From: Shinella sp. CPCC 101442
GTDB taxonomy: Bacteria > Pseudomonadota > Alphaproteobacteria > Rhizobiales > Rhizobiaceae
Assembly: GCF_024704725.1 (NCBI RefSeq)
Contig: NZ_JALIQS010000003.1
Coordinates: forward strand, 496,001 to 560,000
Direction: 5' to 3'
DNA: 64,000 nucleotides
In this document: positions 1 to 11,014 of the stretch, one piece after another
Layout of the letters: each line of letters starts with the position of its first letter
Numbering within the stretch: the stretch's first letter is position 1
The notes under the pieces: generated by a model
Databases searched by the model: none
Seen by the model: only the letters and a program-made list of their open reading frames with translations
Told to the model about the DNA's origin: nothing
Translations under genes and position numbers: made by a program

Positions 1-1135
1 TGCCGCCGCGGAAGAGGCTGCGCTCGGAGGCGCGCTTTTCCGGCCGGTGGCGGGTCAGCGCCAGGATGAAGCCGGCCGTGATGCAGATCGCGATCATCGA
101 CGAGCCGCCGTAGGAGATGAGCGGCAGCGTCATGCCCTTGGCCGGCAGCAGTTCGAGGTTCACGCCGATATTGATCATCGACTGGATGCCGAGCTGCAGC
201 ACGAGGCCTGCCACGGCGAAACGCGTAAAGTCGTTGCGCTCCTTGAAGGCATGGTTGAGGCCGCGCATCACCACGAAGGCGAAGATCGCGACAATGACCA
301 TGCAGAAGATGATGCCGAACTCTTCCGCCGCAACGGAAAAGATGAAGTCGGTATGGCTATCGGGAATGATGCGCTTGACGGTGCCCTCGCCGGGGCCCTG
401 GCCGAACCAGTTGCCTCGAATGATGGCTTCACGCGCCGTATCCATCTGGAATGTATCGCCTTCGCCCGTCATGAATTTGTCGATACGTCCGGCGACGTGC
501 GGCAGGAACGTATAGGCCGTGAGCAGGCCGCCGACGGCAGCACCACCGAGCACGACGATCCACAGCCAGGGCATGCCGGCCATGAAGAACATGCCGCCCC
601 AGACGGCGGCCGTCAGGATGGTCTGGCCGAGGTCAGGCTGGGCGACGAGCAGGGCCGCGACGATGCCGAAGAGGATGATGGCAAAGAGGTTTCCGGGGAT
701 TTCCGGCTGGCGGGCATGTTCGGAAAACAGCCAGGCGCAGATGATGACGAAGGCGGGCTTCATGAACTCCGACGGCTGGATGGAGAGGCTGCCGATGGAG
801 ATCCAGCGCCGCGAGCCCTTCACTTCGACGCCGAAGAACAGCGCCAGCACCATGGCGGCAAGCGAAATGACCAGGAGGATCATCGCCGCCCGGCGCACTT
901 GGCGCGGCGACAGGAAGGAGATGCCGAACATGATGGCGATCGCCGGCACGAGGAACATCGCGTGGCGTCGCACGAAGTGGAAGCTGTCAAGGCCGATACG
1001 CTCGGCGACCGCCGGACTTGCCGCGAAGGACAGCATGAAACCAAGGCCCATCAGAAGGATGAAGGCCGCGAGGAAGAACCGGTCTATCGTCCAGAACCAG
1101 TCCGCCAATGCACCGCGTTCGGCACGACTAACCAT
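1..1135 (-). CDS. ftsW: Peptidoglycan glycosyltransferase FtsW (3' end outside window)
   Basis: SEDS-family septal peptidoglycan polymerase, an inner-membrane partner of FtsI. Reading the minus strand from ATG 1135 gives an open frame to the window edge, about 378 residues, so only a short C-terminal tail is missing (family about 385). The N-terminus starts MVSRAERGALADWFW and continues into alternating hydrophobic segments with an FVRRHAMF stretch, as in rhizobial FtsW. It is the last gene visible in the dcw order, 69 bases downstream of murD. The following genes (murG, murC and so on) would lie beyond position 1. Identification is from family resemblance and position. Confidence 0.93.
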   Translation of the reverse strand, partial: MVSRAERGALADWFWTIDRFFLAAFILLMGLGFMLSFAASPAVAERIGLDSFHFVRRHAMFLVPAIAIMFGISFLSPRQVRRAAMILLVISLAAMVLALFFGVEVKGSRRWISIGSLSIQPSEFMKPAFVIICAWLFSEHARQPEIPGNLFAIILFGIVAALLVAQPDLGQTILTAAVWGGMFFMAGMPWLWIVVLGGAAVGGLLTAYTFLPHVAGRIDKFMTGEGDTFQMDTAREAIIRGNWFGQGPGEGTVKRIIPDSHTDFIFSVAAEEFGIIFCMVIVAIFAFVVMRGLNHAFKERNDFTRFAVAGLVLQLGIQSMINIGVNLELLPAKGMTLPLISYGGSSMIAICITAGFILALTRHRPEKRASERSLFRGG

Positions 1136-1204
1136 GTCTCTTTCCCCTGTTTCAGATCAATTCCGGACCGAGCCGCCGCACGCGACTGCCGGAATCGTGC
1201 AATT

Positions 1205-2602
1205 TCAAACGGCGACCAGCATGGACACGCCCGGCACGCCGGCAACGTGTTTCACAAAGGCGTCACCACGCACTTCAAAATTCTTGTACTGGTCGAAGCT
1301 TGCGCAAGCCGGGGAAAGCAGAACGGCAACCGGGCCGCTGCCATCGCTCTCAGCATCCGCCGCCGCGTCCGCCACGGCCTGCTCCAGCGTGCCCGACATG
1401 GCGTGGGGCACCGTATCGCCGAGCGTCTCGGCAAAAGCCGACGCGGCTTCACCGATGAGATAGGCCTTGGCGATCTTCGGGAAGAAACTGCCAAGGGAAG
1501 AGATGCCCCCCTCCTTCGGCACGCCGCCGGCGATCCAGTAGATGCGCTCGAAGCTCGACAGCGCCGGTGCTGCCGCATCGGCATTCGTCGCCTTGGAATC
1601 GTTGACGAAGAGCGTGTCGCCCTTCCGGCCGACCGGCTGCATGCGATGCTTCAGGCCGGGGAAGGACTCCAGGCCCGCACGGATCTCGTTTTCGCTGATA
1701 CCGACCGCGAGGCAGGCGGCAACAGCGGCTGCCGCGTTCTGCGCGTTGTGGCTGCCGCGCAAGGTCTGGATCGACGAGAGATCGGCGATCTCACGCGTCG
1801 CGCCGCCCTGCGCGTGGATCAGCCGGGCGCCCTCGGCATAAATGCCATCGGCCAGCACGTTGCGCTTGGAGATGCGCACGACCTTCGTTCCCGCGCGTTC
1901 GATGCGGTCGGCGATACCGGCACAATAGGTATCGTCCACGCCGACGATGGCTGTCTTGCTGTTGGCGACCAGCCGTTCCTTGACGTCGGCATAGTGCTGC
2001 ATCGAGCCATGGCGATCGAGATGATCGGGCGTGAGGTTGAGCAGAATGCCGGCAGAGGGGTTTAGGCTCGGCGCGAGGTCGATCTGGTAGGACGAGCACT
2101 CGACGACATAGAAGCGGCCCATCTTCGGCGGATCGAGCGTCAGCACGGCCGTACCGATATTGCCGCCGAGTTGCGTGTCGCGGCCGGAAGATTTCAGGAT
2201 ATGGGCGATGAGCGCCGTCGTGGTCGACTTGCCGTTCGTGCCTGTTATGGCGATGAAGGGGCAATCCGGCGCATGCGCCCGGCGCTCGCGCGCGAAAAGC
2301 TCGACGTCACCGATGATCTCCACACCGGCGGCGCTGGCAAGCCCGGCACTCCAGTGCGGCTTCGGATGGGTCAGCGGCACGCCGGGCGAGAGCACCAGCG
2401 TGTCGATGCTTTTCCAGTCGAGCTCACGCAGGTCGCCGGTTTTCACGCCGGCAGCGGAAGCGTTCTCGACGCTTGCCGGACTGTCGTCCCACGCGATGAC
2501 ATCAGCGCCACCCGCGGCGAGCGCCAGCGCGGTCGCCAGACCGGAGCCGCCGAGGCCGAAGAGCGCGACCGACTTTCCCTTCAATGTGGTGACGGGGATC
2601 AT
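1205..2602 (-). CDS. murD: UDP-N-acetylmuramoyl-L-alanine--D-glutamate ligase MurD
   Basis: Cytoplasmic Mur ligase that adds D-glutamate to UDP-MurNAc-L-Ala using ATP. The 465-residue product has the Rossmann-like N-domain (GLGGSG near residues 16-21), the ATP-binding P-loop GTNGKST at 121-127, and a C-domain with a [10 protein letters not shown] motif typical of MurD. Length is normal. The start at ATG 2602 lies 9 bases after the mraY stop, so the two genes are almost certainly on one transcript, with ftsW following. Confidence 0.97.
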   Translation of the reverse strand: MIPVTTLKGKSVALFGLGGSGLATALALAAGGADVIAWDDSPASVENASAAGVKTGDLRELDWKSIDTLVLSPGVPLTHPKPHWSAGLASAAGVEIIGDVELFARERRAHAPDCPFIAITGTNGKSTTTALIAHILKSSGRDTQLGGNIGTAVLTLDPPKMGRFYVVECSSYQIDLAPSLNPSAGILLNLTPDHLDRHGSMQHYADVKERLVANSKTAIVGVDDTYCAGIADRIERAGTKVVRISKRNVLADGIYAEGARLIHAQGGATREIADLSSIQTLRGSHNAQNAAAAVAACLAVGISENEIRAGLESFPGLKHRMQPVGRKGDTLFVNDSKATNADAAAPALSSFERIYWIAGGVPKEGGISSLGSFFPKIAKAYLIGEAASAFAETLGDTVPHAMSGTLEQAVADAAADAESDGSGPVAVLLSPACASFDQYKNFEVRGDAFVKHVAGVPGVSMLVAV

Positions 2603-2611
2603 CGGAGTGCC

Positions 2612-3712
2612 TTACCGCAGCTTGAGCGTGGACAGGCCGACCAGCGCCAGGATGACGGCGATGATCCAGAAGCGGATGACGACCTGGCTTTCCGTCCAGC
2701 CCTTCTTTTCGAAGTGGTGGTGGATCGGCGCCATCAGGAAGACGCGCTTGCCGGTGAGCTTGAACGAACCGACCTGGATGATGACCGACAGCGTCTCCAT
2801 GACGAAGAGGCCGCCGATAATGGCCATGACGATCTCGTGTTTGGTGGCGACGGCAACGGTGCCGATAAGGCCACCCAGCGCCAGCGAACCGGTATCGCCC
2901 ATGAAAATGGCGGCGGGCGGCGCGTTGAACCACAGGAAGCCGAGGCCGGCACCGATGACGGCGCCGAGAACGACGGCGAGTTCACCCGTGCCGGGCACGA
3001 AATGGATCTGCAGATAGTTCGCAAACACCGCGTTGCCGGCGAGATAGGCGATGACCCCGAAGGAGGCGGCCGAGATCATGACCGGGACCGTGGCGAGACC
3101 GTCGAGGCCGTCCGTCAGGTTGACGGCGTTGCCGGCAGCGACGATGACGAAACCACCGAAGAGCACGAAGAACATGCCCAGATTGACGATCAGGTCCTTG
3201 GCGAAGGGGAAGGCGATGGACGAGCCGAAGGTCGAGCCGGCCGGACCTGTGGCCAGCGAGGCGCGCATCATGAAATAGGTCGCGGCACCGGCGATCAGGA
3301 ACTCGAGGCCAAGGCGAGCCTTGCCGGAAAAGCCCTTGTCGGTCTGCTTGGTGACCTTCAGGTAGTCGTCATAGAAGCCGATGGCGCCGAATCCGAGCGT
3401 GACGAGCAGTGTGGCGACCACATAGACGTTGGACAGGTCGGCCCAGAGCAGCGCGCTGCCGACGATGCCGGCCAGGATCATCAGGCCGCCCATCGTTGGC
3501 GTGCCGGCCTTCTTGAAATGCGTCTGCGGTCCGTCGGCGCGGATCGGCTGGCCCTTGCCCTGGCGGACACGAAGCGACGAGATGATCATCGGTCCGAACA
3601 GGAAGACGATCGTAGCGGAGGTGAACAGCGCAGCGCCGGTCCGGAAGGTAATGTAGCGAAACAGGTTGAACACCTGAATGGTGTCAGCCAGCTCGACGAG
3701 CCAAAGCAGCAT
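2612..3712 (-). CDS. mraY: Phospho-N-acetylmuramoyl-pentapeptide-transferase MraY
   Basis: Integral membrane enzyme that moves phospho-MurNAc-pentapeptide from UDP to undecaprenyl phosphate, forming lipid I. The product is about 366 residues with roughly ten hydrophobic segments. It has the signature loops [19 protein letters not shown], and [13 protein letters not shown] (the HHH motif). ATG 3712 is preferred because AAAGGG lies just upstream on the minus strand. A GTG at 3718 is in frame but falls on that ribosome-binding site. It sits between murF and murD as in other rhizobia, with 118 bases separating it from the murF stop. Confidence 0.97.
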   Translation of the reverse strand: MLLWLVELADTIQVFNLFRYITFRTGAALFTSATIVFLFGPMIISSLRVRQGKGQPIRADGPQTHFKKAGTPTMGGLMILAGIVGSALLWADLSNVYVVATLLVTLGFGAIGFYDDYLKVTKQTDKGFSGKARLGLEFLIAGAATYFMMRASLATGPAGSTFGSSIAFPFAKDLIVNLGMFFVLFGGFVIVAAGNAVNLTDGLDGLATVPVMISAASFGVIAYLAGNAVFANYLQIHFVPGTGELAVVLGAVIGAGLGFLWFNAPPAAIFMGDTGSLALGGLIGTVAVATKHEIVMAIIGGLFVMETLSVIIQVGSFKLTGKRVFLMAPIHHHFEKKGWTESQVVIRFWIIAVILALVGLSTLKLR

Positions 3713-3830
3713 TGTCACCCTTTCCCCAAAAGGTTCCCCGAAGCGTCCGCGGCGTGACGGGCCGGCGGACAGAGAAGCAAATCACATAAAGAAGAAGGTC
3801 CGGCGGACATCTGCCCGGCCGAACCCCTCC

Positions 3831-5264
3831 TCAACTCTCGTGTTCCCCATCGGAGAACGCCGGATATTTGTCAAGCAGGGCCGCCACGATGCGGCTGAAA
3901 CCCGTGCCCTTGGACGATTTGACGACCAGAACGTCACCGGCGCGCACGGCATCCAGTGCGTATTTGGCAAGCTCGTCGGCCGTTTCGCGGTATTCGCGAT
4001 CAACACCTTCGGGCAGCGCATCGCGAAGCGCCGCCATGTCGGGACCACCGAGCCAGACATCCGCGATGCCGGCTTCGACAAGCGGTTCGGCAAGGCCGGC
4101 ATGGACGGCGGGCGAATGTTCGCCCATTTCCAGCATATCGCCGAGCACGGCGATGCGCCGGCCCGCACCGTGCGGTTCGCCATCGCGCAGCAGCGAGATC
4201 GCCGCGCGCATCGAGGCCGGATTGGCATTGTAGCTTTCGTCGATCAGCGTGAACCAGCCATCATCCTTGGCGAGCCGGTGGCGCCGGCCGCGCCCTTTCT
4301 CGGCCTGCATGGTGGCAAGCCCGCCCATCGCCTTCTCGATATCCGCGCCGGCCAGATGCACCGCACCGAGCACCGCAACGGCATTTTCCGCGATGTGCCT
4401 GCCGGGCGCGCCCATCGGCACTTCCAGCGTCTGGCCACCCACGGCGGCGCGCAGCAGACTGCCTTCCGCGCTCGGCAGGAAGTCGAGCAGGCGGAACTCC
4501 GACTTGGGATCGGCGCCGAAGGAGTGGATATGCGAGACCCCTGCGGCCTGCGCCGCCTTTTCGAGGAACGCGAACTGCTCGTTGTCGCGATTGAGGATGG
4601 CGTGACCGCCCCGCACCACGCCTTCGAAGATTTCGGCCTTGGCGGCGGCGATCTCTTCGAGATCGCGGAAATTGCCGAGATGGGCCGGCGCGATCGTCGT
4701 GATCAGCGCGATATGCGGACGCACCATGGCGACCAGCGGGCGTATCTCGTTGGCGTGGTTCATGCCGACTTCGAAGACGCCGTAGTCCGTGGTCTCGGGC
4801 ATGCGCGCCAGCGTCAGCGGCACGCCCCAATGGTTGTTGAACGAGGCGACGGAGGCATGCACGCTACCGGATGGCGAAAGCGCCTGGCGCAGCATCTCCT
4901 TGCTCGTCGTCTTGCCGACCGAGCCGGTGACCGCGATGATGCGGGCCGCCGTGCGGTCGCGCGCCGCGCAACCGAGATCGACCAGCGCCTGCAGCACGTC
5001 CTGCACCACGATCATCGGCGTGACGAGACGACCGAGCGCGGGCAGCTTGCCCTCGCTGACGACGAGCAGCGCCGCACCGTTGGCGACGGCAAAACTCGCG
5101 AAATCATGACCGTCGACACGGTCGCCCTTGATGGCGAAAAAGGCTTCACCCGCACCGATTTCGCGGCTGTCGATGGAAATGCCGGTCACGCCCTGCGGCA
5201 GGTTGCCGATGGGGCGGCCGTGCATGGCGGCGATGAGATCAGCGCTGGTCCAAAGCCATTTCAA
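3831..5264 (-). CDS. murF: UDP-N-acetylmuramoyl-tripeptide--D-alanyl-D-alanine ligase MurF
   Basis: Cytoplasmic Mur ligase that adds the D-Ala-D-Ala dipeptide. The 477-residue product has the P-loop GSVGKTT at 114-120 and the family motifs [14 protein letters not shown] and DESYNANP. Its start overlaps the murE stop by four bases (ATGA type), which implies translational coupling. Length matches the family. Confidence 0.97.
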   Translation of the reverse strand: MKWLWTSADLIAAMHGRPIGNLPQGVTGISIDSREIGAGEAFFAIKGDRVDGHDFASFAVANGAALLVVSEGKLPALGRLVTPMIVVQDVLQALVDLGCAARDRTAARIIAVTGSVGKTTSKEMLRQALSPSGSVHASVASFNNHWGVPLTLARMPETTDYGVFEVGMNHANEIRPLVAMVRPHIALITTIAPAHLGNFRDLEEIAAAKAEIFEGVVRGGHAILNRDNEQFAFLEKAAQAAGVSHIHSFGADPKSEFRLLDFLPSAEGSLLRAAVGGQTLEVPMGAPGRHIAENAVAVLGAVHLAGADIEKAMGGLATMQAEKGRGRRHRLAKDDGWFTLIDESYNANPASMRAAISLLRDGEPHGAGRRIAVLGDMLEMGEHSPAVHAGLAEPLVEAGIADVWLGGPDMAALRDALPEGVDREYRETADELAKYALDAVRAGDVLVVKSSKGTGFSRIVAALLDKYPAFSDGEHES

Positions 5265-6712
5265 CGGTCGAGTTCCTCCAGCGCCTTGCGCAGTTCCGCA
5301 TGGTCGGAGAACGGCAGCGTCACGGCGCCCACGGTCTGCCCCTCCTCATGCCCCTTGCCGGCGACGATCAGCGTATCGCCCGCCTGCAGCATCGTCACCG
5401 CCCCGCGGATCGCCTGCGCACGGTCGCCGATCTCGGTGGCGCCGGGTGCGGCAACCATGATCTCGGACCGGATGACATCAGGCACTTCCGAACGCGGGTT
5501 GTCGTCCGTCACGATCACCACGTCTGCGAGACGCGTGGCGATCTCGCCCATGATCGGGCGCTTGCCCTTGTCGCGATCGCCGCCGCAGCCGAAGACCACG
5601 ATGACGCGGCCAGTCGTGAAGGGGCGCACGGATGTCAGCACGTTTTCCAGCGCATCCGGCTTGTGCGCATAATCCACATAGGTGAGCGCGCCGTTTTTCG
5701 CGTGGCCGACCAGTTCGAGGCGGCCGGGCGCGCCGATCAGCTTTTCGAGTGCAGCCATGGCGACCGCAGCCGGAACATCCGTCGACATGGCAAGGCCGGC
5801 CGCAACAAGGGCATTGGCCACCTGGAAATCGCCGGCCAGCGGGATGTGCACTTCATAGATATCGTCACCGACATGGATTTCGGCGGTCTGCTTGTGGCGG
5901 AAATGCTCGACGCGCTTCAACGCGAGATAGTCACCCTTGCGGCCAACCGTGCGCACGTCGAGGCCAGCCTTGCGCGCGGCGTCGATTGCGACGCCCGACC
6001 ATTCGTCGTCGGCATAGATGACAGCCGGAGCGCCCTTTGCCAAAAGCGTATCGAACAGCCGCATCTTGGAGGCCATATAGTGCTCGACCGTTGGATGGTA
6101 ATCCATGTGGTCGCGGCCGAGATTGGTGAAGGCGGCGGCAGCGAGCTTCACGCCGTCCAGGCGCGACTGGTCGAGGCCGTGGCTGGAGGCTTCCATGGCC
6201 GCGTGGGTGACGCCGGCATCGGCAAGCTCGGCAAGCAGCGCATGCAGCGACACCGGATCGGGCGTCGTCAGCGAGCCGTAGTCGTTGCGGCCGGGTGCGA
6301 CGACACCGGTCGTACCGATCATCGCGGCGGCATGGCCGGCATGCGCCCAGATCTGGCGGGTGAAGGAAGCGACAGAGGTTTTCCCCGCAGTGCCGGTGAC
6401 GGCCACCATGGTTTCCGGCTGGCGTCCGTAGAATTTTGCGGCGGCAAGCGCCAGAAAGCGACGCGGCTCGGCAGCAACGATGACCGGAACGGACGTTTCG
6501 GCTTTGACGCCCTCGGCAACGACAACGGCTGCCGCACCGCGCGACACCGCATCCGCGATGAAGACGCTGCCATCGGCCTTGCTACCCGTCAGCGCGACAA
6601 AGAGGTCGCCCGGCTTTACCCTCCGGCTGTCGCTGGTAATGCCGCTTACCGTTGCGGCGGTTGCGGCGCCCAGGTTGTTGCTTTCGGGTCCGGCGAGGTC
6701 ACTGATCTTCAT
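5261..6712 (-). CDS. murE: UDP-N-acetylmuramoyl-tripeptide synthetase MurE (meso-DAP adding)
   Basis: Adds the third stem-peptide residue. From ATG 6712 the product is 483 residues beginning MKISDLAG, with [11 protein letters not shown] near the N-terminus, the P-loop GTAGKTS at 107-113, and DDNPRSE near the C-terminus. DNPR is the meso-diaminopimelate specificity motif, so the wall is Gram-negative DAP type. An upstream in-frame extension to 6811 overlaps the end of ftsI and has no family homology, so it was not used. murF overlaps its end by four bases. Confidence 0.96.
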   Translation of the reverse strand: MKISDLAGPESNNLGAATAATVSGITSDSRRVKPGDLFVALTGSKADGSVFIADAVSRGAAAVVVAEGVKAETSVPVIVAAEPRRFLALAAAKFYGRQPETMVAVTGTAGKTSVASFTRQIWAHAGHAAAMIGTTGVVAPGRNDYGSLTTPDPVSLHALLAELADAGVTHAAMEASSHGLDQSRLDGVKLAAAAFTNLGRDHMDYHPTVEHYMASKMRLFDTLLAKGAPAVIYADDEWSGVAIDAARKAGLDVRTVGRKGDYLALKRVEHFRHKQTAEIHVGDDIYEVHIPLAGDFQVANALVAAGLAMSTDVPAAVAMAALEKLIGAPGRLELVGHAKNGALTYVDYAHKPDALENVLTSVRPFTTGRVIVVFGCGGDRDKGKRPIMGEIATRLADVVIVTDDNPRSEVPDVIRSEIMVAAPGATEIGDRAQAIRGAVTMLQAGDTLIVAGKGHEEGQTVGAVTLPFSDHAELRKALEELDR

Positions 6713-6776
6713 TGTCCGCTCTATTGCTGTCTGGGGGCGCCGTTTCGCTTCCGAATCGACGCCCCGTCTTCTCCGT

Positions 6777-8519
6777 TCAATAAGACACAAGCAAGGCAGA
6801 CCCGTCCTCACCGAATTTCGGCTTTACACCGAGAAGGGCAGCCGAACGGCGAATGATCTCGCCCACCATGGGCGCCGCGTTGAGACCGGCGGTGCGCCCC
6901 CCGCCCTCACCCGTCTGCGGCGCGTCGATAAAGGTCAGGACCACATATTTCGGGTCGTCTATCGGGAAGGCGGACAGGAAGGCGTTGAAGTTCTGCGTGT
7001 TCGAATAGCGGCCGCCGACAACCTTGTTGGCCGTGCCCGTCTTGCCGCCGACATTGAAGCCGGGAACCAGCGCGCGCCGGCCGGAGCCGTCATTAGCATT
7101 CAGCTTGAAGAGGTAGCGCATCTTGTCGACGGTGTCGGGGTTCACGACCACCTTGGCGATTTCGTTTGCCTCCTCGGCCGTGCGAGGCAGGAATGTCGGG
7201 TTGATGAGCCGGCCGCCATTCATGAGGGCGGCAGCGGCCACCGCCGTCTGCAGCGGCGTCGTGGAAACCCCGTGGCCGAAGGAGATGGTGATCGAGTTGA
7301 TCTTCTTCCATTCGCGCGGCTGCGACGGTGTCTTCACTTCCGGCAGTTCGGTCTCCATCCGGGTCAGCAGGCCAAGGCGGGTCAGGAACTCCTTGTGCCC
7401 TGCGATACCGACGACGTCAGCCATCTTGGCCGTGCCGATGTTCGACGAATACTGGAAGATTTCCGGCACGGTCAGCACGCGGTGCTTGCCGTGGAAGTCC
7501 TTGATGGTGAAGCCGCCGATGCGGATAGGCGCGCGCGCGTCAAAGCTGTCGGTGATCTTCACCTTGCCCGAATCGAGCGCCATGGCGGTCGTGAAGCTCT
7601 TGAAGGTGGAGCCCATCTCGAACGTGCCGTTCGACATGCGGTTCATCCAGCCGTCCTTGGCACCTTCGGCCGGGTTGTTCGGATCGTAATCCGGCACCGA
7701 GGCCATGGCGAGGATTTCGCCGGTATTGACATCCATCACGACGGCACCGGCGGCAAGCGCCTTGTACTTCTCCATGCCGTCCTTGACGACCTCGCGCACG
7801 ATGGCTTGGACGCGGAGATCGATGGAGAGGCGCACCGGCTCCAGCTTGGCGTCGCTCGTCATGCCGATGGCGGCAAGATCGGCAAGGCCCTGGCTGTCGA
7901 TATAACGCTCCATGCCGGCAATGCCGCGGTTGTCGATATTGACATGGCCGACGACGTGCGAAGCGGTCGCACCGCCCGGATAGAAGCGACGCTTTTCCGG
8001 CCGGAAGCCGACGCCGGGAATACCGAGCGCCAGGATGCGGCTCTGCTGCTTGGGTGTCAGCTGGCGCTTCAGCCATTGGAAGCGCGACTTGGAGGTGAGC
8101 TTGCGATAAATCCCGCGACGGTCGAGATCCGGCAGCACCGTCGCCAGCATTTCGACGGCTTCGTCTGCATCGACGATCTTGTGCGGCTCGGCATAGAGCG
8201 AGACGGTGCGGATGTCGGTGGCGAGGATTTCCCCGTTACGGTCGACGATATCGGGGCGCGAGGCCATCAGGTGATCGGCCGGGCCGATGGCGGAAACGGT
8301 TTCGGGCGAGGCCATGCCATACTGCACAAGGCGGCCGCCAATGACGGCGTAGGCGATCCCGAAGCAGCAGATCATGACGGCGACGCGGCTGCGGGCCTGC
8401 GAACCCGAGCGCTTGCGCGTGCCCTCGAAAGCCGGGCCGCCCGCGCCGGTATTGTTGTTGCCGCCGGCGTTGAAATGCGCCTTGCTTTTGATGACCATGA
8501 TGCGGGAGAGGAAAGACAT
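6777..8519 (-). CDS. ftsI: Penicillin-binding protein 3, septal transpeptidase FtsI
   Basis: Class B high-molecular-weight PBP that crosslinks septal peptidoglycan. The product is 580 residues. A basic N-terminus is followed by one membrane anchor at about 45-66, then a dimerisation domain. The transpeptidase domain has the SxxK motif STFK at 304-307, SSN at 358-360 and KTG at 493-495, so all catalytic elements are present. Its ATG overlaps the ftsL stop in a TGATG arrangement. Confidence 0.96.
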   Translation of the reverse strand: MSFLSRIMVIKSKAHFNAGGNNNTGAGGPAFEGTRKRSGSQARSRVAVMICCFGIAYAVIGGRLVQYGMASPETVSAIGPADHLMASRPDIVDRNGEILATDIRTVSLYAEPHKIVDADEAVEMLATVLPDLDRRGIYRKLTSKSRFQWLKRQLTPKQQSRILALGIPGVGFRPEKRRFYPGGATASHVVGHVNIDNRGIAGMERYIDSQGLADLAAIGMTSDAKLEPVRLSIDLRVQAIVREVVKDGMEKYKALAAGAVVMDVNTGEILAMASVPDYDPNNPAEGAKDGWMNRMSNGTFEMGSTFKSFTTAMALDSGKVKITDSFDARAPIRIGGFTIKDFHGKHRVLTVPEIFQYSSNIGTAKMADVVGIAGHKEFLTRLGLLTRMETELPEVKTPSQPREWKKINSITISFGHGVSTTPLQTAVAAAALMNGGRLINPTFLPRTAEEANEIAKVVVNPDTVDKMRYLFKLNANDGSGRRALVPGFNVGGKTGTANKVVGGRYSNTQNFNAFLSAFPIDDPKYVVLTFIDAPQTGEGGGRTAGLNAAPMVGEIIRRSAALLGVKPKFGEDGSALLVSY

Positions 8520-8917
8520 CAGCGCGCCACCGATCCGGTTTGGATTGCATCCGTGCCCGAGGCTTTCTTCTTGTTCTGCTTGCCGTCGGCCACCTTCTCG
8601 TCCTTGGCAGGCTCCAGCGCCGGCAATTCGGCCATCGGCATCGGCAACTCGTTCGGCTGCGCGAGCTGGGTCGATTCGGTCGGCACGAGCTTCAGGTCGG
8701 CTTCAAAGGTCTTCACGAGACGATTGAGACGGTTCGGCTGGGACAGCAGCGCCCAGTCGGCCTTGAGAAGGTCGATCGTATCCTCCTCCAGCTTGATCTC
8801 GGCGTCGAGCTTGCGCACCTCTTCCAGCTTGTTCTCAGCCTGGTGCTTGAGCGAATAGGTGACGGTGGCTGCTGCGGTCATGACGGCGATCATCACGACA
8901 TCAAGGGTACGGAACAT
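8519..8917 (-). CDS. ftsL: Cell division protein FtsL
   Basis: Small bitopic division protein, 132 residues from ATG 8917 (a GTG at 8920 is also possible). One transmembrane helix near residues 6-24 (LDVVMIAVMTAAATVTYSL) is followed by a charged coiled-coil segment (ENKLEEVRKLDAEIKLEE), the classic FtsL layout for binding FtsB/FtsQ. The C-terminal extension rich in Pro, Ala and Lys is poorly conserved. Assignment rests on topology and position between rsmH and ftsI; sequence similarity in this family is always weak. Confidence 0.88.
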   Translation of the reverse strand: MFRTLDVVMIAVMTAAATVTYSLKHQAENKLEEVRKLDAEIKLEEDTIDLLKADWALLSQPNRLNRLVKTFEADLKLVPTESTQLAQPNELPMPMAELPALEPAKDEKVADGKQNKKKASGTDAIQTGSVAR

Positions 8918-8920
8918 CAC

Positions 8921-9946
8921 TCAGCTTCCCATCTTCTCGATGCTGGCAAGGTTGGGCAGATTGAAAATGGACAGATCATCCGTCCCGGCAGGAGCGCTGG
9001 TGCGCTCGCCTGCCCTCAGCTTCGCGGATCTGGCGCGCGGGTTGACCGCGCTCTCCTCGTCACTGGCCGCCACCATAGGGCGCCCGACTGGTGCGAAGGT
9101 TGCGGCCTTGTCGTGAACCTCGGGAAGGTGCCGGGAGCCAGCCGCCTTGCCCGAGCGATCCTGGAAGAATTTCTTGACGATGCGGTCTTCCAGCGAATGG
9201 AAGGAGACGATGACGAGACGCCCGCCCGGCTTCAGCGCCCGCTCGGCGGCAAACAGCGCTTCGGCAAGCTCGCCGAGTTCGTCGTTGACGAAGACACGCA
9301 GCGCCTGGAACACGCGCGTCGCCGGATGGATCTTGTCCTTCGCCTTGCGCGGCGTCGTCAGCTCGATGAGATTGGCAAGCTGGCGCGTCGTGGTGAAGGG
9401 CTCCTTCTCGCGCGCCTTCTCGATGGCGCGGGCGATGCGCCCGGCCTGCTTCTCCTCACCCAGGAAACCGAAGATGCGGATAAGATCGGAAACTTTCGCG
9501 CGGTTCACCACGTCGGCGGCCGAAACGCCCGATGCGGACATACGCATGTCGAGCGGGCCGTTCTTCTGGAACGAAAAGCCGCGCTCGGCCTCGTCGATCT
9601 GCATGGAGGACACGCCGATATCGAGCACGACGCCATCAAGCCCGCCTGCGGGCGCATGATCGGCGAGCTCGGAAAAACGCGAATGGATGAGGGTCAGCCG
9701 GCCACCGGAGGCCTTGACCAGTTCCTGCCCGCCGGAAATGGCATTGGGATCGCGGTCGAGGCCGATGACGTCGGCGCCGGCAGCAAGGATGGCGGACGTA
9801 TAGCCGCCTGCCCCGAAGGTGCCGTCGAGAATGATCTCACCGGGCTTGGGCGCAAGCGCCTCGATGACCTCGGAGAGAAGAACCGGAATGTGACGGACCG
9901 GTCCGCCTTCGGCATCAGTAAAACCTCCGCCTAGATCCGCCGTCAT
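8921..9946 (-). CDS. rsmH: 16S rRNA (cytosine(1402)-N(4))-methyltransferase RsmH
   Basis: SAM-dependent methyltransferase of 16S rRNA (formerly MraW). It has 341 residues from ATG 9946. Family motifs visible are [21 protein letters not shown] (SAM loop), [30 protein letters not shown] and [11 protein letters not shown]. The frame stays open upstream to 10591, straight through mraZ, but that part has no homology and is a GC-rich shadow. The gene starts 14 bases after the mraZ stop. Confidence 0.96.
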   Translation of the reverse strand: MTADLGGGFTDAEGGPVRHIPVLLSEVIEALAPKPGEIILDGTFGAGGYTSAILAAGADVIGLDRDPNAISGGQELVKASGGRLTLIHSRFSELADHAPAGGLDGVVLDIGVSSMQIDEAERGFSFQKNGPLDMRMSASGVSAADVVNRAKVSDLIRIFGFLGEEKQAGRIARAIEKAREKEPFTTTRQLANLIELTTPRKAKDKIHPATRVFQALRVFVNDELGELAEALFAAERALKPGGRLVIVSFHSLEDRIVKKFFQDRSGKAAGSRHLPEVHDKAATFAPVGRPMVAASDEESAVNPRARSAKLRAGERTSAPAGTDDLSIFNLPNLASIEKMGS

Positions 9947-9960
9947 TCCGATTCTCCGTC

Positions 9961-10401
9961 TTATTCCGAGCCCAGGCCTCGCATCCTGAACTCTTCCCGG
10001 GCCGCCGCCTGCGTGGCTTCGAATATCTGCGGTGCCCAGAGCTGAAAATGATCCGCCCGACCGACAAAGGTCACATCCGTCGTGATGCCCGTGAAATCCC
10101 GGATGAAATCCGTGACCGGCAGGCGCCCCTCCGAATCGAGCTTCATGAAGACCCCGCCCCCGTGAATGAGGAGCGACATCCGATTGGCTTTCGGCGAGAA
10201 AACATCCTCGCTGGCGATCTGGCGCTCGAAACGATCGAGCAGATCCAGCCCACCGACGCTGATCGCCGGAAACAAGAAATCCTGGAAGCAATACAGCTCC
10301 CGGATGTCGCGTTGCGCGAGCACGGAGCGAAACGCCGAAGGAACGGAAACCCTTCCCTTGGCATCGACCCTGTTCGTCGCATTCGACAGGAACCGGTTCA
10401 T
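9961..10401 (-). CDS. mraZ: Transcriptional regulator MraZ
   Basis: 146-residue DNA-binding protein of the SpoVT/AbrB-like MraZ family, first gene of the dcw cluster and its autorepressor in other bacteria. Two family repeats are visible: [14 protein letters not shown] near the N-terminus and [15 protein letters not shown] in the second half, each with the DxxxR signature. The ATG at 10401 gives [11 protein letters not shown], the usual start; upstream codons have no homology. Its presumed operator lies about 180 bases upstream. Confidence 0.95.
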   Translation of the reverse strand: MNRFLSNATNRVDAKGRVSVPSAFRSVLAQRDIRELYCFQDFLFPAISVGGLDLLDRFERQIASEDVFSPKANRMSLLIHGGGVFMKLDSEGRLPVTDFIRDFTGITTDVTFVGRADHFQLWAPQIFEATQAAAREEFRMRGLGSE

Positions 10402-10580
10402 GACACGATACAGCCGTTCCCCAAGCCGGGACGCTGTGCATCCACCCCGGCAAATCCAACACCACACTGCGCGCAGGCACCAGCGCTGATGCAACGCTTA
10501 CGCGTCGCACCGTCCCCAGCCGGTTTGCCTCAAAGCTTAGCGATGATCGGACGCTCATGCGTCCTCGTGCAGTGTGATTT

Positions 10581-10615
10581 TGGGATACCATGGGACCATA
10601 TGGGCGTCAATGGGA
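10581..10615 (-). promoter_or_regulatory. MraZ box array overlapping the dcw promoter
   Basis: Four TGGG boxes begin at 10581, 10591, 10601 and 10611 on the plus strand, giving a perfect 10-bp period (TGGGN plus five bases each). MraZ of Escherichia coli is known to bind TGGGN direct repeats with 5-base spacers. On the minus strand a candidate promoter lies inside the array: TTGACG (complement of 10605-10610), a 17-base spacer, then TATCCC (complement of 10582-10587). The -10 is a poor match, so the promoter is an inference. The box array is directly visible. Confidence 0.8.
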
Positions 10616-10954
10616 AGTGACCTCGTTCCCCGCGTTCAGACCGTCAAACGTTTATAAGCTGTTAAGTTTAACAAAACGTTAGGAAGCGCCCCGCAACGCC
10701 TTGTATTTGCAGACGACAAGACACCATCCGCGTGCGTTTCAACGCACGGCAAGGCATGCGCGAAACCCTAGGATTTCAGCGCATTAGCCGGTCATGAAAA
10801 AAACGTCGAAAGGGAAAGTTTTGGCGGTCAACCCGCATGTCGGGTTCAGGGTGCATCAGCAAGCAGGTGCCGCTCGCGTAGCAAATCGCGGCGGGCTTCA
10901 TGGCGCTTCGCACGCCGCCCCGCAACAACGGCGTCACGCCGTGCGCCACATTAA
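10616..10954. other. Gene-poor stretch upstream of the dcw operon
   Basis: Together with the 10402-10580 leader of mraZ this forms the largest non-coding area of the first 12 kb. Reading frames here lack ribosome-binding sites and give low-complexity Arg/Ala-rich peptides. The only structured signal is an inverted repeat GTTAA-GT-TTAAC at 10661-10672 in an AT-rich patch. I see no gene. Confidence 0.5.
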
Positions 10955-10981
10955 CCTGAGGAGGCAACCAGCCTCCTCAGG
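10955..10981 (-). terminator. Hairpin downstream of the RTX gene
   Basis: A perfect 11-bp stem (CCTGAGGAGGC at 10955-10965 with GCCTCCTCAGG at 10971-10981, 5-base loop) lies 33 bases beyond the stop of the RTX gene. On the minus strand it is followed by TTAATG, a weak U-tract, so termination may be partial or Rho-assisted. Confidence 0.5.
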
Positions 10982-11014
10982 ATGCCGATACGGTCGGCAC
11001 GACAACAGCAAGCG

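Noticed and set aside
47-2065. Long plus-strand open frame antisense to ftsW and murD, and similar long frames opposite most other genes
   Set aside because: His/Arg/Asp/Gly-rich translations without any family motif, antisense to clearly conserved genes; GC-rich codon bias keeps these frames open.
9947-10591. Upstream in-frame extension of rsmH through mraZ
   Set aside because: The extension has no homology and mraZ is conserved in another frame there; a normal RsmH start exists at 9946.
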